Assembly (NCBI GenBank): GCA_009841225.1
Contig: VXMF01000018.1
Location: forward strand, 36,893 to 100,892
Length of the DNA: 64,000 nucleotides
Direction: 5' to 3'
Source: Terriglobia bacterium
GTDB lineage: Bacteria; Acidobacteriota; Terriglobia; Bryobacterales; UBA6623
The translations under genes and the position numbers were made by a program. The notes below the pieces were generated by a model. It was not told where the DNA came from and did not search any database. It saw nothing but the letters and a program-made list of their open reading frames with translations. This document shows, one piece after another, positions 1-8,649 of this stretch. Every line of letters begins with the position of its first letter. The first letter of the stretch is position 1.

Positions 1-71
1 GTCTGGTGTTTCGCTTCTTCGCTATCTGGGGGTCCTAAGTTCGCGACGAGTGGGATGGACCGCCGTATGGT

Positions 72-773
72 GTGTTTTTGGCGCGTAGGGTACCGTCGCG
101 GCGCGGGTTCCGCGCCGCGATCGCATCGAGGCGTCCGGCGATCATCGCGGAGATCAAGCAGGCGTCTCCTTCCGCGGGGTTGATCGCGGAGGACTTCAAT
201 CCCGCCGCGATCGCGCGCAACTACGAGTCTGCCGGAGCGGCCGCTCTGTCTGTGCTCACCGACGCGCGCTTCTTCCGAGGCTCGCTGGAGGACCTAGCAG
301 CCGCGCGGGCAGCGACTTCGCTGCCCGTGCTGCGCAAGGATTTCACGCTCGATCGCTATCACGTGCTGCAAGCATCGGCCTGCGCTTCGGACTGCGTCTT
401 GCTGATCGTAGCCGCGCTCGAGGACACAGAACTGCGGGAGCTGCACGCCGCCGCGGCGGAGCTGAGTCTCGACGTACTGGTCGAAGTCCACGACGGATCC
501 GAGCTCGAGCGCGCGCTCGCCATGGGCGCGAACCTGATCGGCGTGAACAACCGCAACCTCAAGACGATGGAAGTTTCGCTGCAGACATCGATCGACCTTG
601 CCGAACGATTTCCGCAGCATGTTCTGCGCATTAGCGAGAGTGGCATCCGCACTGCCGGTGACCTGCGCCGCCTCGCGGATGCCGGCTACCAAGGATTTCT
701 GGTAGGCGAAGGCCTGATGAGGCATCCGGACCAAGGCCGGGCGCTGACGGATCTGATGGGCCGGCGGACATGA
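72..773 (+). CDS. trpC: Indole-3-glycerol phosphate synthase, short N-terminus
   Basis: Closes the indole ring in tryptophan biosynthesis (CdRP to indole-3-glycerol phosphate), in the cytoplasm. The TIM-barrel signature is complete: AEIKQASPS near the start, the catalytic lysine in LRKDF, the glutamate in VEVHDGSEL, the asparagine in GVNNRNL, the serine in ISESGI and the phosphate-binding FLVGEGLM near the end. At 233 residues it is about 25-35 shorter than typical family members and lacks most of the N-terminal helix. An in-frame TAA at 36-38 and no ATG between it and the GTG at 72 limit upstream extension, so the N-terminus is really short, uses a non-standard start, or is frameshifted. Its stop overlaps the next start by 4 bp (ATGA), so the two are probably cotranscribed. 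Family assignment is secure; the start is not. Confidence 0.93.
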   Translation: MFLARRVPSRRGFRAAIASRRPAIIAEIKQASPSAGLIAEDFNPAAIARNYESAGAAALSVLTDARFFRGSLEDLAAARAATSLPVLRKDFTLDRYHVLQASACASDCVLLIVAALEDTELRELHAAAAELSLDVLVEVHDGSELERALAMGANLIGVNNRNLKTMEVSLQTSIDLAERFPQHVLRISESGIRTAGDLRRLADAGYQGFLVGEGLMRHPDQGRALTDLMGRRT

Positions 774-1663
774 GCGGATTCCTGCACAAGATCGCGGAGC
801 TGCTAGAGGCGATCAAGTTCCAGCATTCAGTCTTTGCCCTGCCTTTTGCCCTCACCGCAACCCTGCTGGCGCTGCGAGGAACCGCCATGTCAGGGCCTGA
901 TCTGGCTTGGAAGCTGGTCTGGATCATCATCGCCATGGTGGCCGCACGCTCAGCCGCCATGGCGTTCAATCGCCTGGTTGACGCACGGACGGACGCGCTG
1001 AATCCTCGGACTGCCGGCCGGGCGCTTCCGGCGGGACGACTCTCGAAGCAGTTCGCGGCAGTCTTCGTCTCGATTTCGGCTGCCGTGCTGGTTCTCGCCG
1101 CTTGGCAGCTCAACCCGCTCTGCTTCAAGCTCAGCCCGCTCGCCCTGGCACTAGCATTCGGCTACTCGTACACGAAGCGCTTCACCGCCCTGTCGCACAT
1201 CGTGCTCGGCGCCGTGCTTGGGGTCGCTCCTGCAGCGGCGTGGATCGCCGTTCGAGGGACGCTAGATCCCGCGATTCTGTTGCTGGCACTGGCCGTGACG
1301 CTCTGGACAGCGGGCTTCGACATCATCTATTCCTGCCAAGATGTCGCATTCGACCGCAGCGCCGGCCTGCATTCCGTCCCTGCCCGTTTCGGTGTCGCGA
1401 GAGCGTTGCTAGTCTCGCGGCTGCTACATGTCGGCATGGTGGTCTGCCTGCTTGGCATGTGGCTCAACATGGGACTGGGCCTTATAGCGCTGCTCGGTGT
1501 CGCCGCAACGGCCGGACTGCTGGTCTACGAGCAATCCTTGGTGAGCGCCGACGACCTATCGCGTGTAGACGCGGCCTTCTTCACCGTGAACGGTTGGGCC
1601 AGCGTGCTGTTCTTCGCGTTCTGGGCCGTAGATCTGTGGCTGCCGCTCCGGCTCCCTGCGTAG
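770..1663 (+). CDS. mqnP: UbiA-family prenyltransferase, probable MqnP of the futalosine menaquinone pathway
   Basis: Integral membrane aromatic prenyltransferase that attaches the isoprenoid tail to the quinone ring precursor. Both Asp-rich motifs of the UbiA family are visible: NRLVDARTD near residue 66, and DIIYSCQDVAFD near residue 183. The 297 residues contain about eight hydrophobic segments. The family alone does not separate UbiA, MenA and MqnP. I favour MqnP because an aminofutalosine synthase gene (mqnE) lies under 3 kb downstream and no ubiquinone or classical men genes are in view. Its start overlaps the trpC stop by 4 bp, indicating translational coupling. Confidence 0.85.
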   Translation: MSGFLHKIAELLEAIKFQHSVFALPFALTATLLALRGTAMSGPDLAWKLVWIIIAMVAARSAAMAFNRLVDARTDALNPRTAGRALPAGRLSKQFAAVFVSISAAVLVLAAWQLNPLCFKLSPLALALAFGYSYTKRFTALSHIVLGAVLGVAPAAAWIAVRGTLDPAILLLALAVTLWTAGFDIIYSCQDVAFDRSAGLHSVPARFGVARALLVSRLLHVGMVVCLLGMWLNMGLGLIALLGVAATAGLLVYEQSLVSADDLSRVDAAFFTVNGWASVLFFAFWAVDLWLPLRLPA

Positions 1664-1695
1664 AGCGGCTGGGCCCCACTCGGATTGCACGCCGC

Positions 1696-1709
1696 GGGTC
1701 GAGCGACCC
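1696..1709. terminator. Possible weak hairpin between convergent genes
   Basis: GGGTC/GACCC five-base-pair stem with a GAGC loop in the 85-bp gap between the convergent prenyltransferase and SDR genes. There is no T-run, so terminator function is only a possibility. Confidence 0.25.
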
Positions 1710-1748
1710 CTGCACGGGGAGCCCGGCAAGTCTGCCAGGCGCAGTCGC

Positions 1749-2510
1749 TCAGTCCATCAGCATCCCGCCGTTGACCTCAACAGATTCCCCGACGATGTGC
1801 GAAGCGGCATCGCTGGCAAGGAACGCGATCACGCTGGCAACTTCCTCGGATTCTCCCGCCCGTCGCTGCGGAATCTGCGACACCATATCGCGCATCCGCT
1901 CCTCGCTCGAGAAGCGCTCGTGGAATGGCGTGAGGATCACGCCAGGGTTGACGGCGTTGACCCGGATGCCCTGGGCGATAAGTTCCTTGGCCAAGGCCTT
2001 CGTCAGGCCCGTGACCGCCGCCTTCGCCGTGGCATAGAGGATCGCGCCGGGCCCGCCACCGTTGTGGCCCGCGATGGAGCCGAGATTCACGACGGCGCCC
2101 GTACCGCGCTTCCGCATGTGGACGGCCGCGGCCTGCGTCACCCAAAGCACGCTTGCCAGATTCAGGTCCATCACGCTGTTCCAGAACTCCTCGTCAATCT
2201 CGGCGAGGAGCCGGCGCCCGATGAGCGACCCGGCGTTGTTGACCAGCACGTCGATGCGGCCGAAACGCTCGACGACGCTCGAGACGAGGTGCTGGCACTG
2301 CCCGGCATCGGAAAGGTCGGCTTGGAAACTAGCCGCCGTACCGCCACTGCCCTCGATTGCGGTCACGAGCTCTTGGGCCTGCCGCTCGCTCGCGTTGAAG
2401 TGCACGGCAACGGCATAACCGCGCTTGGCGAATTCGCGAGCTGTGGCCGCTCCGATACCCAAGGATGCGCCGGTGACGAGCGCAACGGGCGGTAGGAACT
2501 GCTGGGACAT
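1749..2510 (-). CDS. SDR-family oxidoreductase (FabG-like)
   Basis: NAD(P)-dependent short-chain dehydrogenase of 253 residues, substrate unknown. The Rossmann glycine motif TGASLGIG is near residue 13, NNAG follows, and the catalytic Ser (in LGSIAG) and YATAK (YxxxK) are present. The C-terminal VNGGMLMD is typical of FabG-like classical SDRs. The ATG at 2510 was chosen because the core fold begins right after it (MSQQFLPPVALVTGA) and a TACACT hexamer lies 8 nt upstream. The reading frame continues upstream without similarity to the family. It is divergent from the metallo-beta-lactamase homologue and convergent with the prenyltransferase. Nothing in the context defines the substrate. Confidence 0.88.
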   Translation of the reverse strand: MSQQFLPPVALVTGASLGIGAATAREFAKRGYAVAVHFNASERQAQELVTAIEGSGGTAASFQADLSDAGQCQHLVSSVVERFGRIDVLVNNAGSLIGRRLLAEIDEEFWNSVMDLNLASVLWVTQAAAVHMRKRGTGAVVNLGSIAGHNGGGPGAILYATAKAAVTGLTKALAKELIAQGIRVNAVNPGVILTPFHERFSSEERMRDMVSQIPQRRAGESEEVASVIAFLASDAASHIVGESVEVNGGMLMD

Positions 2511-2518
2511 CGAGGACC

Positions 2519-2524
2519 AGTGTA
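2519..2524 (-). promoter_or_regulatory. -10-like hexamer TACACT, leaderless SDR gene
   Basis: TACACT on the minus strand ends 8 nt before the ATG at 2510, too close for a Shine-Dalgarno leader. One member of the recurrent TANNNT pattern in this window. Confidence 0.45.
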
Positions 2525-2609
2525 ACGACGAGCACCCTATCTGCCCGAGTCGCCAGCGCCGCCGTCTTGAGAGCGCCCTCACCCTCTTTCGGCGGCCAAC
2601 CCTACCTGC

Positions 2610-2615
2610 CATACT
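2610..2615 (+). promoter_or_regulatory. -10-like hexamer CATACT, leaderless metallo-beta-lactamase homologue
   Basis: CATACT ends 7 nt before the ATG at 2623, and no Shine-Dalgarno sequence is visible. Weaker than the others because the first base deviates from TANNNT. Confidence 0.35.
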
Positions 2616-2622
2616 GGCAAGC

Positions 2623-3465
2623 ATGCGCAGTCTCGGCCTCGCCGCCCTGCTCGGGCTCTTTGCATCGCTCTGCCCGGCCCAGCCGGAGGGCTGGTCGCGG
2701 CCGTTTCCGGGCCACCGCGTGATCGGCAACCTTTACGCAGTCGGCACCTATGACCTAGGGGTGTTCCTGATAACCTCGAACGAGGGTCACATCCTCGTCA
2801 ACACCGCCCTCGAAGACTCGGTCGCATTGATCCGGCGGAACGTCGAGTCGGTCGGCTTCCGCTTCGAGGACATCAAGATCTTGCTGCAGATGCAAGCTCA
2901 CTGGGACCACACCGCGGCCCTGGCCGAAATCAAGCAGATCACGGGCGCGCAGATGTGGGCAACCGAGGACGATGCGCCGGTGCTGGAAGACGGCGGCTTC
3001 AGCGACCCGCACTTTGGCGGACGCGTGTCCTTCAAGCCTGTCAAGGTGGACAAGATCATCGAGGACGGCGAGGTGATCGAGCTCGGGGGCATTAGACTCA
3101 CGGTCATTGACACTCCGGGGCACACGGCGGGCAGTTCCAGCTACAGCATGTCGGTTCGCGAGAACGGCCGGGAATATCAGGTCGTGATCGCCAACATGGG
3201 CACGATCAACCAGGGCAAGAAGCTCGTCGTAGACCCTACCTACCCGGGCGTTGCCGAGGATTTCGCCAAGACCTTCGAGCGCCAGAAGGCCATGCAGGTC
3301 GACGTCTGGGTCGCGGCCCACGGGTCGCAATACGGGTTGCACGGCAAGTACCGTCCCGGACAGGCATACAGTCCTGACACGTTCGTGGATCCGGAGGGAT
3401 TCCTGGCCGCTGTGGAACGCCTGGAAAACCTATACTTGAAGCAGTTGGAGGCCGAGCGGCGCTAA
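2623..3465 (+). CDS. Subclass B3 metallo-beta-lactamase homologue, GOB-like
   Basis: Exported MBL-fold hydrolase of 280 residues with a signal peptide (MRSLGLAALLGLFASLCPAQ). The zinc-ligand motif reads Q91-A-H93-W-D95-H96, followed by H167 in TPGHTAG and H233 in AAHGSQYGLHGKY. This set matches subclass B3 ligands, but Gln replaces the usual first histidine (position 116 in standard numbering), the hallmark of GOB enzymes. The text around H233 and the segments AEIKQITGA and APVLEDGG also recall GOB from memory. By family knowledge such enzymes hydrolyse beta-lactams in the periplasm; whether this one does, or has another lactone/amide substrate, cannot be read from sequence. The ATG at 2623 was chosen for the signal peptide; the frame is open further upstream. 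It stands alone, divergent from an SDR. Confidence 0.85.
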   Translation: MRSLGLAALLGLFASLCPAQPEGWSRPFPGHRVIGNLYAVGTYDLGVFLITSNEGHILVNTALEDSVALIRRNVESVGFRFEDIKILLQMQAHWDHTAALAEIKQITGAQMWATEDDAPVLEDGGFSDPHFGGRVSFKPVKVDKIIEDGEVIELGGIRLTVIDTPGHTAGSSSYSMSVRENGREYQVVIANMGTINQGKKLVVDPTYPGVAEDFAKTFERQKAMQVDVWVAAHGSQYGLHGKYRPGQAYSPDTFVDPEGFLAAVERLENLYLKQLEAERR

Positions 3466-3518
3466 GCGGCGGCGGCCGCGAGCGCCTTGCCCCCGCGCGG
3501 TCACAGTGGTACCGTGAC

Positions 3519-4652
3519 GTGGAGAGAAGCCTAGTGCTACCGCGCATCTCCGATCCCCGCCTGAGGCCCATCGCCGACAAGGTAGCAAACGGCGCGCGCC
3601 TGTCTTTCGAGGACGGCGTGAACCTGTACAAGTCGCCAGATCTGCTGGTGGTAGGCTATTTGGCCAACCAGGTTCGCGAGCGGCTGAACGGGAACCGGAC
3701 CTATTTCAACGTCAACCGCCACATCAACCCGACCGACGTGTGCGTGGCAGCCTGCAAGCTGTGCGCGTTCGGCAAGCAGAAGCGCAACCCGACCGCCTAC
3801 ACGATGTCGCTGGAGCAGGTCTGGCACACCGCCGGAATCGGCTACAGCGAGGAAATCTCAGAGTTCCACGTCGTGGGCGGCCTGCATCCGGAACTTGGCC
3901 TGGATTGGTTTTCCAAGATGTTCGGGGGGCTCAAGCAGCGCTTCCCAAAGGTCCACCTCAAGGCCCTGACCATGGTCGAGATCGGCTATCTGGCACGCCG
4001 CGAGGGCATCTCCATCCAAGAGACTCTGGAGCAGCTCCGCGACTCCGGCGTGGACTCCCTGCCAGGCGGCGGCGCGGAGATCTTTACCGAGCGCGTCCGC
4101 CGCATCATCTGCGACCACAAGATCGATGGCAACGAATGGATCGAGACAGCCCGGACGGCGCACAACCTAGGCCTGAAGTCCAACGCCACCATGCTTTACG
4201 GCCACATCGAGACCGACGAGGACCGCGTTGACCACCTGCTGCGCTTGCGGGCGCTGCAGGACGACACCGGCGGTTTCCAGACCTTCATCCCGCTGGCATT
4301 CCATCCCCAGAACACCCCGATGCAGCATCTTCCGATGACGTCGGGCTTCCAAGACATCCGGGCCATCGCCGCGGCCCGGCTCCTGCTGGACAATTTCCCG
4401 CACATCAAGGCCTACTGGATCATGATGACCCCGAAGATCGCGCAAGTCGCGCAACGCTTCGGCGCGGACGACATCGACGGCACCGTGGTGGAAGAGAAGA
4501 TCTACCACGATGCCGGCGCGAAGACTCCGCAAGTGCTGCGACGCGAGCAACTGCTGCGCCTGATCCGCAACTCCGGCCGCGAACCCACCGAGCGCGACAC
4601 GCTCTACCGGGAAGTGCGGCGCGACGAGGCGACCTTGGCGCTGGCCGTCTGA
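3519..4652 (+). CDS. mqnE: Aminofutalosine synthase (radical SAM)
   Basis: Radical SAM enzyme that joins 3-[(1-carboxyvinyl)oxy]benzoate and SAM to form aminofutalosine, the second step of the futalosine menaquinone pathway. The [4Fe-4S] motif CVAACKLC (CxxxCxxC) is near residue 75, followed by FGKQKRNPTAYTM. VVGGLHPELGLDWF, GGGAEIF and FIPLAFHPQNTP are typical MqnE/MqnC-family segments. At 377 residues the length is normal. The first GTG is at 3519. A GTG at 3534 is a credible alternative: it gives an N-terminus (LPRISDPRL) closer to the family and has GGAGAG 7 nt upstream. An extended -10-like TGGTACCGT at 3507-3515 would also favour 3534. With the prenyltransferase at 770 it shows a futalosine-type organism. 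Confidence 0.95.
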   Translation: MERSLVLPRISDPRLRPIADKVANGARLSFEDGVNLYKSPDLLVVGYLANQVRERLNGNRTYFNVNRHINPTDVCVAACKLCAFGKQKRNPTAYTMSLEQVWHTAGIGYSEEISEFHVVGGLHPELGLDWFSKMFGGLKQRFPKVHLKALTMVEIGYLARREGISIQETLEQLRDSGVDSLPGGGAEIFTERVRRIICDHKIDGNEWIETARTAHNLGLKSNATMLYGHIETDEDRVDHLLRLRALQDDTGGFQTFIPLAFHPQNTPMQHLPMTSGFQDIRAIAAARLLLDNFPHIKAYWIMMTPKIAQVAQRFGADDIDGTVVEEKIYHDAGAKTPQVLRREQLLRLIRNSGREPTERDTLYREVRRDEATLALAV

Positions 4653-4674
4653 CGGCCCGGTCGCGACTCTGCGC

Positions 4675-5103
4675 TCAGGGCTCGAGCAGTTTCAGGATCT
4701 GCTCCAAGCCGCTGCGAATCTCCGCAAGGCCCTCGCGCGAGACCTTCCCGCCATCCTGCGGCGACTGCGACGGCCCGTCTTCTGCAGGGGCAGCCGCGGC
4801 TGGCTCGGGCGCGGCCCCTGTCGCGGCCGCGCTGTTGGTGCGCAAGGCCCGCCGCGCACCCGCGATGGTGTACTTGTCCCTGTACAGGAGCTGCTTGATG
4901 GCAAGGATCGTTTCAAGATCCTTGCGGCGGTACTGCCGCTGCCCCTTCGGGGTCTTGCGGGGAGACAGCATCGGAAACTCCGACTCCCAGAAGCGCAGCA
5001 CATGCGCTTCCACCCCCGCGATCTTCGTAACCTCGCCGATCCGAAAGAACAATCTATTCGGAATCTCCGGCCGGCTACCGCCTGCGCCCTGATCTTCCAC
5101 CAT
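4675..5103 (-). CDS. MerR-family transcriptional regulator
   Basis: 142-residue DNA-binding protein. Residues about 19-88 form the winged-helix MerR domain (FFRIGEVTKIAGVEAHVLRF, then the wing RQYRRKDLETILAIKQLL). An Ala/Pro-rich linker follows, then a short amphipathic C-terminal helix (LAEIRSGLEQILKLLEP) likely to dimerise. No effector-binding domain or metal-binding cysteines are present, so it belongs to the small MerR-like group often found beside housekeeping genes rather than the metal or drug sensors. A perfect TATAAT ends 9 nt before the ATG. It is divergent from the sulfatase and shares its promoter region, so the sulfatase is a possible target. Confidence 0.88.
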   Translation of the reverse strand: MVEDQGAGGSRPEIPNRLFFRIGEVTKIAGVEAHVLRFWESEFPMLSPRKTPKGQRQYRRKDLETILAIKQLLYRDKYTIAGARRALRTNSAAATGAAPEPAAAAPAEDGPSQSPQDGGKVSREGLAEIRSGLEQILKLLEP

Positions 5104-5112
5104 CGGCGAAAC

Positions 5113-5120
5113 ATTATACT
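5113..5120. promoter_or_regulatory. Overlapping divergent -10 elements (TATAAT minus, TATACT plus)
   Basis: ATTATACT contains a perfect minus-strand TATAAT (5118-5113), 9 nt before the merR ATG, and a plus-strand TATACT (5115-5120) facing the sulfatase about 95 nt away. The two -10 elements share four base pairs, so a single opening event could serve either direction. No clear -35 is visible on either side. Confidence 0.5.
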
Positions 5121-5214
5121 TGGCCCGAAGCCCGTGCGGCTGCGGGCAGCGCGCCGGCTGACCCGAGCGAGAGTCTCTCGCTCTTGCCCGCTCGAGACTT
5201 CCAACCCTTGCGCA

Positions 5215-6675
5215 ATGAAGCTGATCCGAATCGTCGCGCTCCTAGCCCTGTTCGCCAACAGCTCGGCCCTGGGAGCAAGAACCAACGTCCTGCTGATCCT
5301 CGCCGATGACCTCAATGACTGGGTCGGGGCGCTGACTTCCCATCCGAACGCGCGCACTCCCAACATCGACCGGCTGGCGGCAAGCGGCATGCTGTTTCGC
5401 CAAGCCTATGCCGCCTCTCCGAAGTGCAATCCTTCGCGCACGGCCCTGCTGCTCGGCTTGGCCCCGTCGACGACCGGCATCTACGACAACGGCCATTGGT
5501 GGAGGCCTCACATGCCGGAGGCCATCACGCTGCCGGAGGCATTCCGGCGAGCTGGCTACCTTGTCGCCGGCGGCGGCAAGATCTTCCACCACACGGCAGG
5601 CTTCAATCCTCCCGACCTGTGGGACGCGTACTTCGACCTGCGATTCGACGACCCTTGGGACCGCCCCGGGTCAGCGTACCCCGGAATCGGCCCGGCCCGG
5701 CCGCCCCCCGGACACCCGCTGGCCGGCATGACTCCGTTTCGCCACGAGCTGGACTGGGGCTCGCTGCCGATCCGTGAGGCCGATTACGGCGATGCACGCA
5801 CGGTAGCCTGGGCTGCCGACTTTCTCCGGCAGCAACGAGCGCAGCCGTTCTTGCTCGCCGTCGGCCTCTTCCATCCCCACCTTCCCTGGTATGCGCCGCA
5901 GCGATTCTTCGCAGCCTTCGAAGCAGGTCAGACCACGCTCCCACACGCTCCCGCCGACGACCTTGCGGACGTCCCAGCCGAGGGGCGGCGTCTGGCCGGC
6001 CGCGGTGCCGATGTCTTCGCAGCCATCCGCGCGGCCGGGAAATGGGCCGAAGCAGTCAGTGCCTATGCCGCCAGCATCACCTTCGCCGACGCCCTAGTGG
6101 GGCAACTGCTCGGGGCACTGGAGGACAGCCCGCATTCCGAGAACACGGTTGTCGTCTTCGCATCGGACCACGGCTTCCACCTTGGAGAAAAGCAGCACTG
6201 GTACAAATCCACGCTCTGGGAGCGGGCCACTCACGTGCCTCTTGTGATTCGCGGACCGGGCGTGGCGGCCGGTAGCGTCTGCGACAGCCCGGTCAGCCTG
6301 CTCGACATCTACCCGACACTGCTCGAGCTGGCCGGCGTTCCCGCTGGTTCCAAGCTCGACGGCCACAGCCTGGCCGGTCTATTGGCGGATCCGGATTCAG
6401 AGCCGAACCGGCACGCCGGCATCACCTACCTGCACGGCAATCACGCGGTCCGCCAAGGCCGCTGGCTCTACATCCGCTACCACGACGGCGGTGAGGAACT
6501 CTATGACCGCGACGCCGACCCCCACGAGCTAGCCAATCTGGCCGACGACGAGGAACTGCTTGAGGTAAAGCGGGCGCTGGCTGAACTACTTCCGCGCAAG
6601 AACGCCGCAGCTGCGCCGCTCAAGAGCGCGTACGTGTTCGATCCCGGCGAGTACTCGTGGACGCCGAGGCCGTGA
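5215..6675 (+). CDS. Secreted sulfatase, iduronate-2-sulfatase-like
   Basis: Type I sulfatase of 486 residues with a signal peptide (residues 1-21) that removes sulfate esters from glycans, acting in the periplasm or outside. The formylglycine motif C71-N-P-S-R75 is canonical CxPxR, and metal-binding D31-D32 (LADDLND) and later [20 protein letters not shown] are present. The segments [23 protein letters not shown] and YNAxx-like C-terminal [17 protein letters not shown] match the iduronate-2-sulfatase-like subgroup. An open frame continues upstream, but the ATG at 5215 gives the signal peptide. No sulfatase-maturing enzyme gene is in this window. It may be controlled by the divergent MerR protein. 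Confidence 0.9.
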   Translation: MKLIRIVALLALFANSSALGARTNVLLILADDLNDWVGALTSHPNARTPNIDRLAASGMLFRQAYAASPKCNPSRTALLLGLAPSTTGIYDNGHWWRPHMPEAITLPEAFRRAGYLVAGGGKIFHHTAGFNPPDLWDAYFDLRFDDPWDRPGSAYPGIGPARPPPGHPLAGMTPFRHELDWGSLPIREADYGDARTVAWAADFLRQQRAQPFLLAVGLFHPHLPWYAPQRFFAAFEAGQTTLPHAPADDLADVPAEGRRLAGRGADVFAAIRAAGKWAEAVSAYAASITFADALVGQLLGALEDSPHSENTVVVFASDHGFHLGEKQHWYKSTLWERATHVPLVIRGPGVAAGSVCDSPVSLLDIYPTLLELAGVPAGSKLDGHSLAGLLADPDSEPNRHAGITYLHGNHAVRQGRWLYIRYHDGGEELYDRDADPHELANLADDEELLEVKRALAELLPRKNAAAAPLKSAYVFDPGEYSWTPRP

Positions 6676-6697
6676 AGGGAGGAGACCGGGCGCTTCC

Positions 6698-6703
6698 TAT
6701 AAT
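6698..6703 (+). promoter_or_regulatory. -10 hexamer TATAAT before hslV
   Basis: A perfect TATAAT just after the sulfatase stop. It overlaps an ATG at 6702, which would then lie upstream of the transcription start, and places the ATG at 6726 about 15 nt into the message. Confidence 0.45.
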
Positions 6704-6725
6704 GGAATATCGGCTCCGGCAGACG

Positions 6726-7271
6726 ATGGCCCTGCACCCCCGCATCCGCTCCACCACGGTGCTCTGCGTCCGCCGTGACGGCAAGGTTGTTCTCGCCGGC
6801 GATGGCCAGGTCACCATGGGCGCCGAGGTCATGAAGTCCTCGGCCAAGAAAATCCGGCGCCTCCACAACGAGCAAGTCCTGGCCGGCTTTGCCGGCTCCA
6901 CGGCCGACGCGATTTCTCTCTTCACGCGCTTTGAAGAGAAACTCCAAGCGTTCGGCGGCAATCTGAGCCGGGCAGCGGTGGAGCTGTCCAAGGAGTGGCG
7001 CATGGACAAGACGCTGCGTCACTTGGAAGCGCTGCTTCTGGTGGCCGACGCAAAGTCGACCCTGCTGCTGAGCGGGACCGGCGATGTCATCGAACCTGAC
7101 GACCGCGTGGCCGCCGTCGGATCGGGCGGCTCTTATGCGGTCGCCGCGGCCACCGCCCTGCTGGAGCACACCGACTTGAGCGCGCGAGAAGTTGCCGAGG
7201 CAGCGATGAAGATCGCGGCGGACATCTGCATCTATACCAACTCAAACATCGCGTTCGAGGAATTGAGCTAG
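6726..7271 (+). CDS. hslV: ATP-dependent protease proteolytic subunit HslV
   Basis: Threonine peptidase that forms the double-hexamer core of the HslUV (ClpYQ) protease in the cytoplasm. The mature N-terminus is readable as [13 protein letters not shown], so the nucleophilic Thr is residue 10 after a nine-residue propeptide (MALHPRIRS). [19 protein letters not shown] and [13 protein letters not shown] are classic HslV blocks. ATGs at 6702 and a GTG at 6657 are in frame. I chose 6726 because a TATAAT overlaps 6702 and because a short propeptide is usual. hslU follows after 4 bp, and the sulfatase lies just upstream on the same strand. Confidence 0.95.
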   Translation: MALHPRIRSTTVLCVRRDGKVVLAGDGQVTMGAEVMKSSAKKIRRLHNEQVLAGFAGSTADAISLFTRFEEKLQAFGGNLSRAAVELSKEWRMDKTLRHLEALLLVADAKSTLLLSGTGDVIEPDDRVAAVGSGGSYAVAAATALLEHTDLSAREVAEAAMKIAADICIYTNSNIAFEELS

Positions 7272-7275
7272 CGCA

Positions 7276-8646
7276 ATGGTCATCTTCCTTCCCGGTGACT
7301 CCGGGTCTAGTTCGACGGCTCTGGACGAGCTGACTCCGCGGGAGATCGTCGAAGAACTCGACAAGCACGTGGTCGGCCAGGCCGAGGCCAAGCGGGCCGT
7401 GGCCGTGGCCCTGCGCAACCGTATCCGGCGCCAGCGGCTGGACCCTGAAATGGCCGAAGAGGTGATGCCCAAGAACATCCTCATGATGGGCCCGACCGGC
7501 GTCGGCAAGACCGAGGTGGCGCGTCGCCTGGCGCGGCTGTCGAACTCGCCGTTCGTCAAGGTCGAAGCGACCAAGTTCACCGAGGTCGGTTATGTGGGCC
7601 GCGACGTCGACTCGATGATCCGGGACCTCGTCGAAATGGCGATCGACATGATCCGCGAGCAGAAGATCGACCTCGTCGCGGATCGCGCCGAGAAGAACGC
7701 CGAAGAACGCCTGCTGCAGATTCTGATGCCGCCCCAGAAGAGCGAGGACAAGGACGAGACTGACAGCACCGCGGCAACGCGCGAGAAGCTGCGCAAGAAG
7801 TTGCGGGAAGGCAAGCTGGACGACCGCATGGTCGAGATCGATATCCAGAACCGGAACAACCCGATCGAGGTCGTCACCAATCAGGGCGTCGAGGAAATGG
7901 ACATCAATATCCGGGAGCTGGTCCCCGGATTGTTCGGCGGGCAGACCCGCCGCCGCAAGATGACCGTGCTGGACGCTTTGGACACGCTGACCCAGGAAGA
8001 GGAGCAGAAGCTCATCGACATGGAACAGATCACGCGCATGGCGGTCGAGCGCACCGAGCAGGCCGGGATCGTGTTCCTCGACGAAATGGACAAGATCGCC
8101 GGACGCGAAGGTGGCCGCGGCCCGGAAGTGAGCCGCGAAGGCGTCCAGCGCGACTTGCTGCCGATCGTGGAGGGCACCACGGTCAACACCCGCTATGGGA
8201 TGATCCGAACCGACCACATCCTGTTCATCGCCGCCGGCGCATTCCACGTGGCCAAGCCCAGCGACATGATTCCCGAGATGCAGGGCCGCTTCCCGATCCG
8301 AGTCGAACTCAAGCCGCTGACGAAGGATGATTTCATCCGGATCCTGACCGAGCCCAAGAATGCACTGACCAAGCAGTACATCGCGCTGCTGGAGACCGAG
8401 GGCTTGAAGCTGGAATTCACCGAGGGCTCGATCGAGGAAATCGCACGCACGGCGATGATCGTCAACGAGCAAACCGAGGACATCGGGGCGCGGCGGCTCC
8501 ACACGATCATGGAGAAGTTGCTGGACAAGATTTCGTTCGAAGCTCCTGACATGCGCGAGAGCAGCGCCAAGATCGACGTGGCGTACGTGAACGAGCAACT
8601 CGCCTCGATCGTGAAGGACCAAGATCTGAGCCGCTATATCCTCTGA
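7276..8646 (+). CDS. hslU: ATP-dependent protease ATPase subunit HslU
   Basis: AAA+ unfoldase that feeds substrates to HslV. The N-terminal [17 protein letters not shown], Walker A GPTGVGKT (about residue 73) and [14 protein letters not shown] are present. An I-domain follows (about 120-240), then Walker [12 protein letters not shown], sensor [14 protein letters not shown] and the C-terminal tail DLSRYIL, which inserts into HslV to activate it. The 456 residues are full length. It starts 4 bp after hslV and the next lipoprotein gene starts 3 bp after its stop, so at least four genes (6726-10792) are likely one transcript. Confidence 0.97.
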   Translation: MVIFLPGDSGSSSTALDELTPREIVEELDKHVVGQAEAKRAVAVALRNRIRRQRLDPEMAEEVMPKNILMMGPTGVGKTEVARRLARLSNSPFVKVEATKFTEVGYVGRDVDSMIRDLVEMAIDMIREQKIDLVADRAEKNAEERLLQILMPPQKSEDKDETDSTAATREKLRKKLREGKLDDRMVEIDIQNRNNPIEVVTNQGVEEMDINIRELVPGLFGGQTRRRKMTVLDALDTLTQEEEQKLIDMEQITRMAVERTEQAGIVFLDEMDKIAGREGGRGPEVSREGVQRDLLPIVEGTTVNTRYGMIRTDHILFIAAGAFHVAKPSDMIPEMQGRFPIRVELKPLTKDDFIRILTEPKNALTKQYIALLETEGLKLEFTEGSIEEIARTAMIVNEQTEDIGARRLHTIMEKLLDKISFEAPDMRESSAKIDVAYVNEQLASIVKDQDLSRYIL

Positions 8647-8649
8647 CAG

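Noticed and set aside
6702..6725. ATG at 6702 as hslV start.
   Set aside because: It overlaps a perfect TATAAT and would lengthen the HslV propeptide to 17 residues; 6726 fits better, although it is not proven.
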